A stretch of 20,752 nucleotides of DNA from JBIYSM02 sp044759095 (GTDB lineage: Bacteria; Bacillota; Bacilli; Brevibacillales; Brevibacillaceae). The notes beneath the pieces are model-generated. The model was not told the origin of the DNA and made no database searches. It saw nothing but the letters and a program-made list of their open reading frames with translations. The stretch spans positions 1 through 20,752 of the forward strand of contig NZ_JBIYSM020000055.1 of NCBI RefSeq assembly GCF_044759095.2, read 5' to 3'. Shown one piece after another: positions 20,677 through 20,752 of the stretch. How positions within the stretch are numbered: the stretch's first letter is position 1; the number at the start of each line of letters is the position of its first letter. The position numbers were made by a program, and so were the translations under genes.

Positions 20677-20752
20677 TTTATTGGAGAGTTTGATCCTGGC
20701 TCAGGACGAACGCTGGCGGCGTGCCTAATACATGCAAGTCGAGCGAGTCCCT
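20677..20752 (+). rRNA. 16S ribosomal RNA, 5' end only
   Basis: The universal 5' sequence GAGAGTTTGATCCTGGCTCA and the following GACGAACGCTGGCGGCGTGC and CATGCAAGTCGAGCGAG are unmistakable. By comparison with Bacillus the mature RNA begins at TTTATTGGAG, about 20677. Only 76 nt are in the window; the gene runs off the right edge. The first variable-region bases (GAGCGAGTCCCT) look like Brevibacillus, judged from memory. Confidence 0.98.

Overview
The window looks like chromosome of a moderately GC-rich Gram-positive bacterium of the Bacillales, most probably Brevibacillus or a close relative. The evidence is the start of a 16S rRNA gene at the right edge (its first variable region looks Brevibacillus-like), strong AGGAGG-type ribosome binding sites with frequent GTG and TTG starts, Firmicutes-type riboswitch/terminator leaders, and a FosB of the Bacillus type. 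The genus is an inference from a short 16S fragment.

Layout. (1) 19-1401, minus: a Cys/Met-metabolism PLP enzyme with its own promoter and terminator. (2) 1464-3834, plus: a guanine riboswitch with terminator and antiterminator, then xpt and pbuX (xanthine salvage and uptake), closed by a long hairpin. (3) 3786-8181, plus: a sigma-54 promoter driving a 2,3-diaminopropionate ammonia-lyase and an M20 deacylase that overlap by 4 nt, then a YgeV-like sigma-54 activator with its own sigma-A-like promoter. This matches the ygeV/ygeX/ygeY part of the purine/uric-acid gene cluster of E. coli and gut anaerobes, placed here beside purine salvage genes. (4) 8183-10689: fosB, an unrecognised 139-aa gene and a GT39-like membrane glycosyltransferase. 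(5) 10715-14457, minus: an iron operon with a Fur box, encoding a C-terminally anchored helical surface protein, a secreted helical protein with copper-amine-oxidase-N (stalk) domains, and an FTR1/EfeU permease. EfeO and EfeB are absent from this window. (6) 14551-15176, plus: a membrane-anchored TlpA/ResA-like protein lacking the first active-site cysteine. (7) 15177-19231, plus: a SAM-I riboswitch controlling a complete ribose-type ABC importer (lipoprotein, double ATPase, permease). (8) 19262-20509: a secreted protein, probably an alpha/alpha-toroid fold. (9) 20521-20752: rRNA promoter, boxA-like leader and the 5' end of a 16S rRNA gene.

How the parts fit. Three units are set by small-molecule or metal signals readable in the DNA: guanine (xpt-pbuX), SAM (ribose-type importer) and iron (FTR1 operon). 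A fourth depends on sigma-54 and a dedicated activator. The two most unusual units are the SAM-controlled sugar-type importer, for which methylthioribose or a related nucleoside-derived sugar is a reasonable but unproven substrate, and the sigma-54 diaminopropionate module, whose probable upstream activator site lies inside the terminator of the preceding operon.

The only gene-free stretch over 300 nt is 1316-1802. It holds the divergent promoter for the PLP enzyme, a 12-bp palindrome, a weak candidate promoter, and the guanine riboswitch with its expression platform. I saw no tRNA, CRISPR array, transposase or prophage gene.
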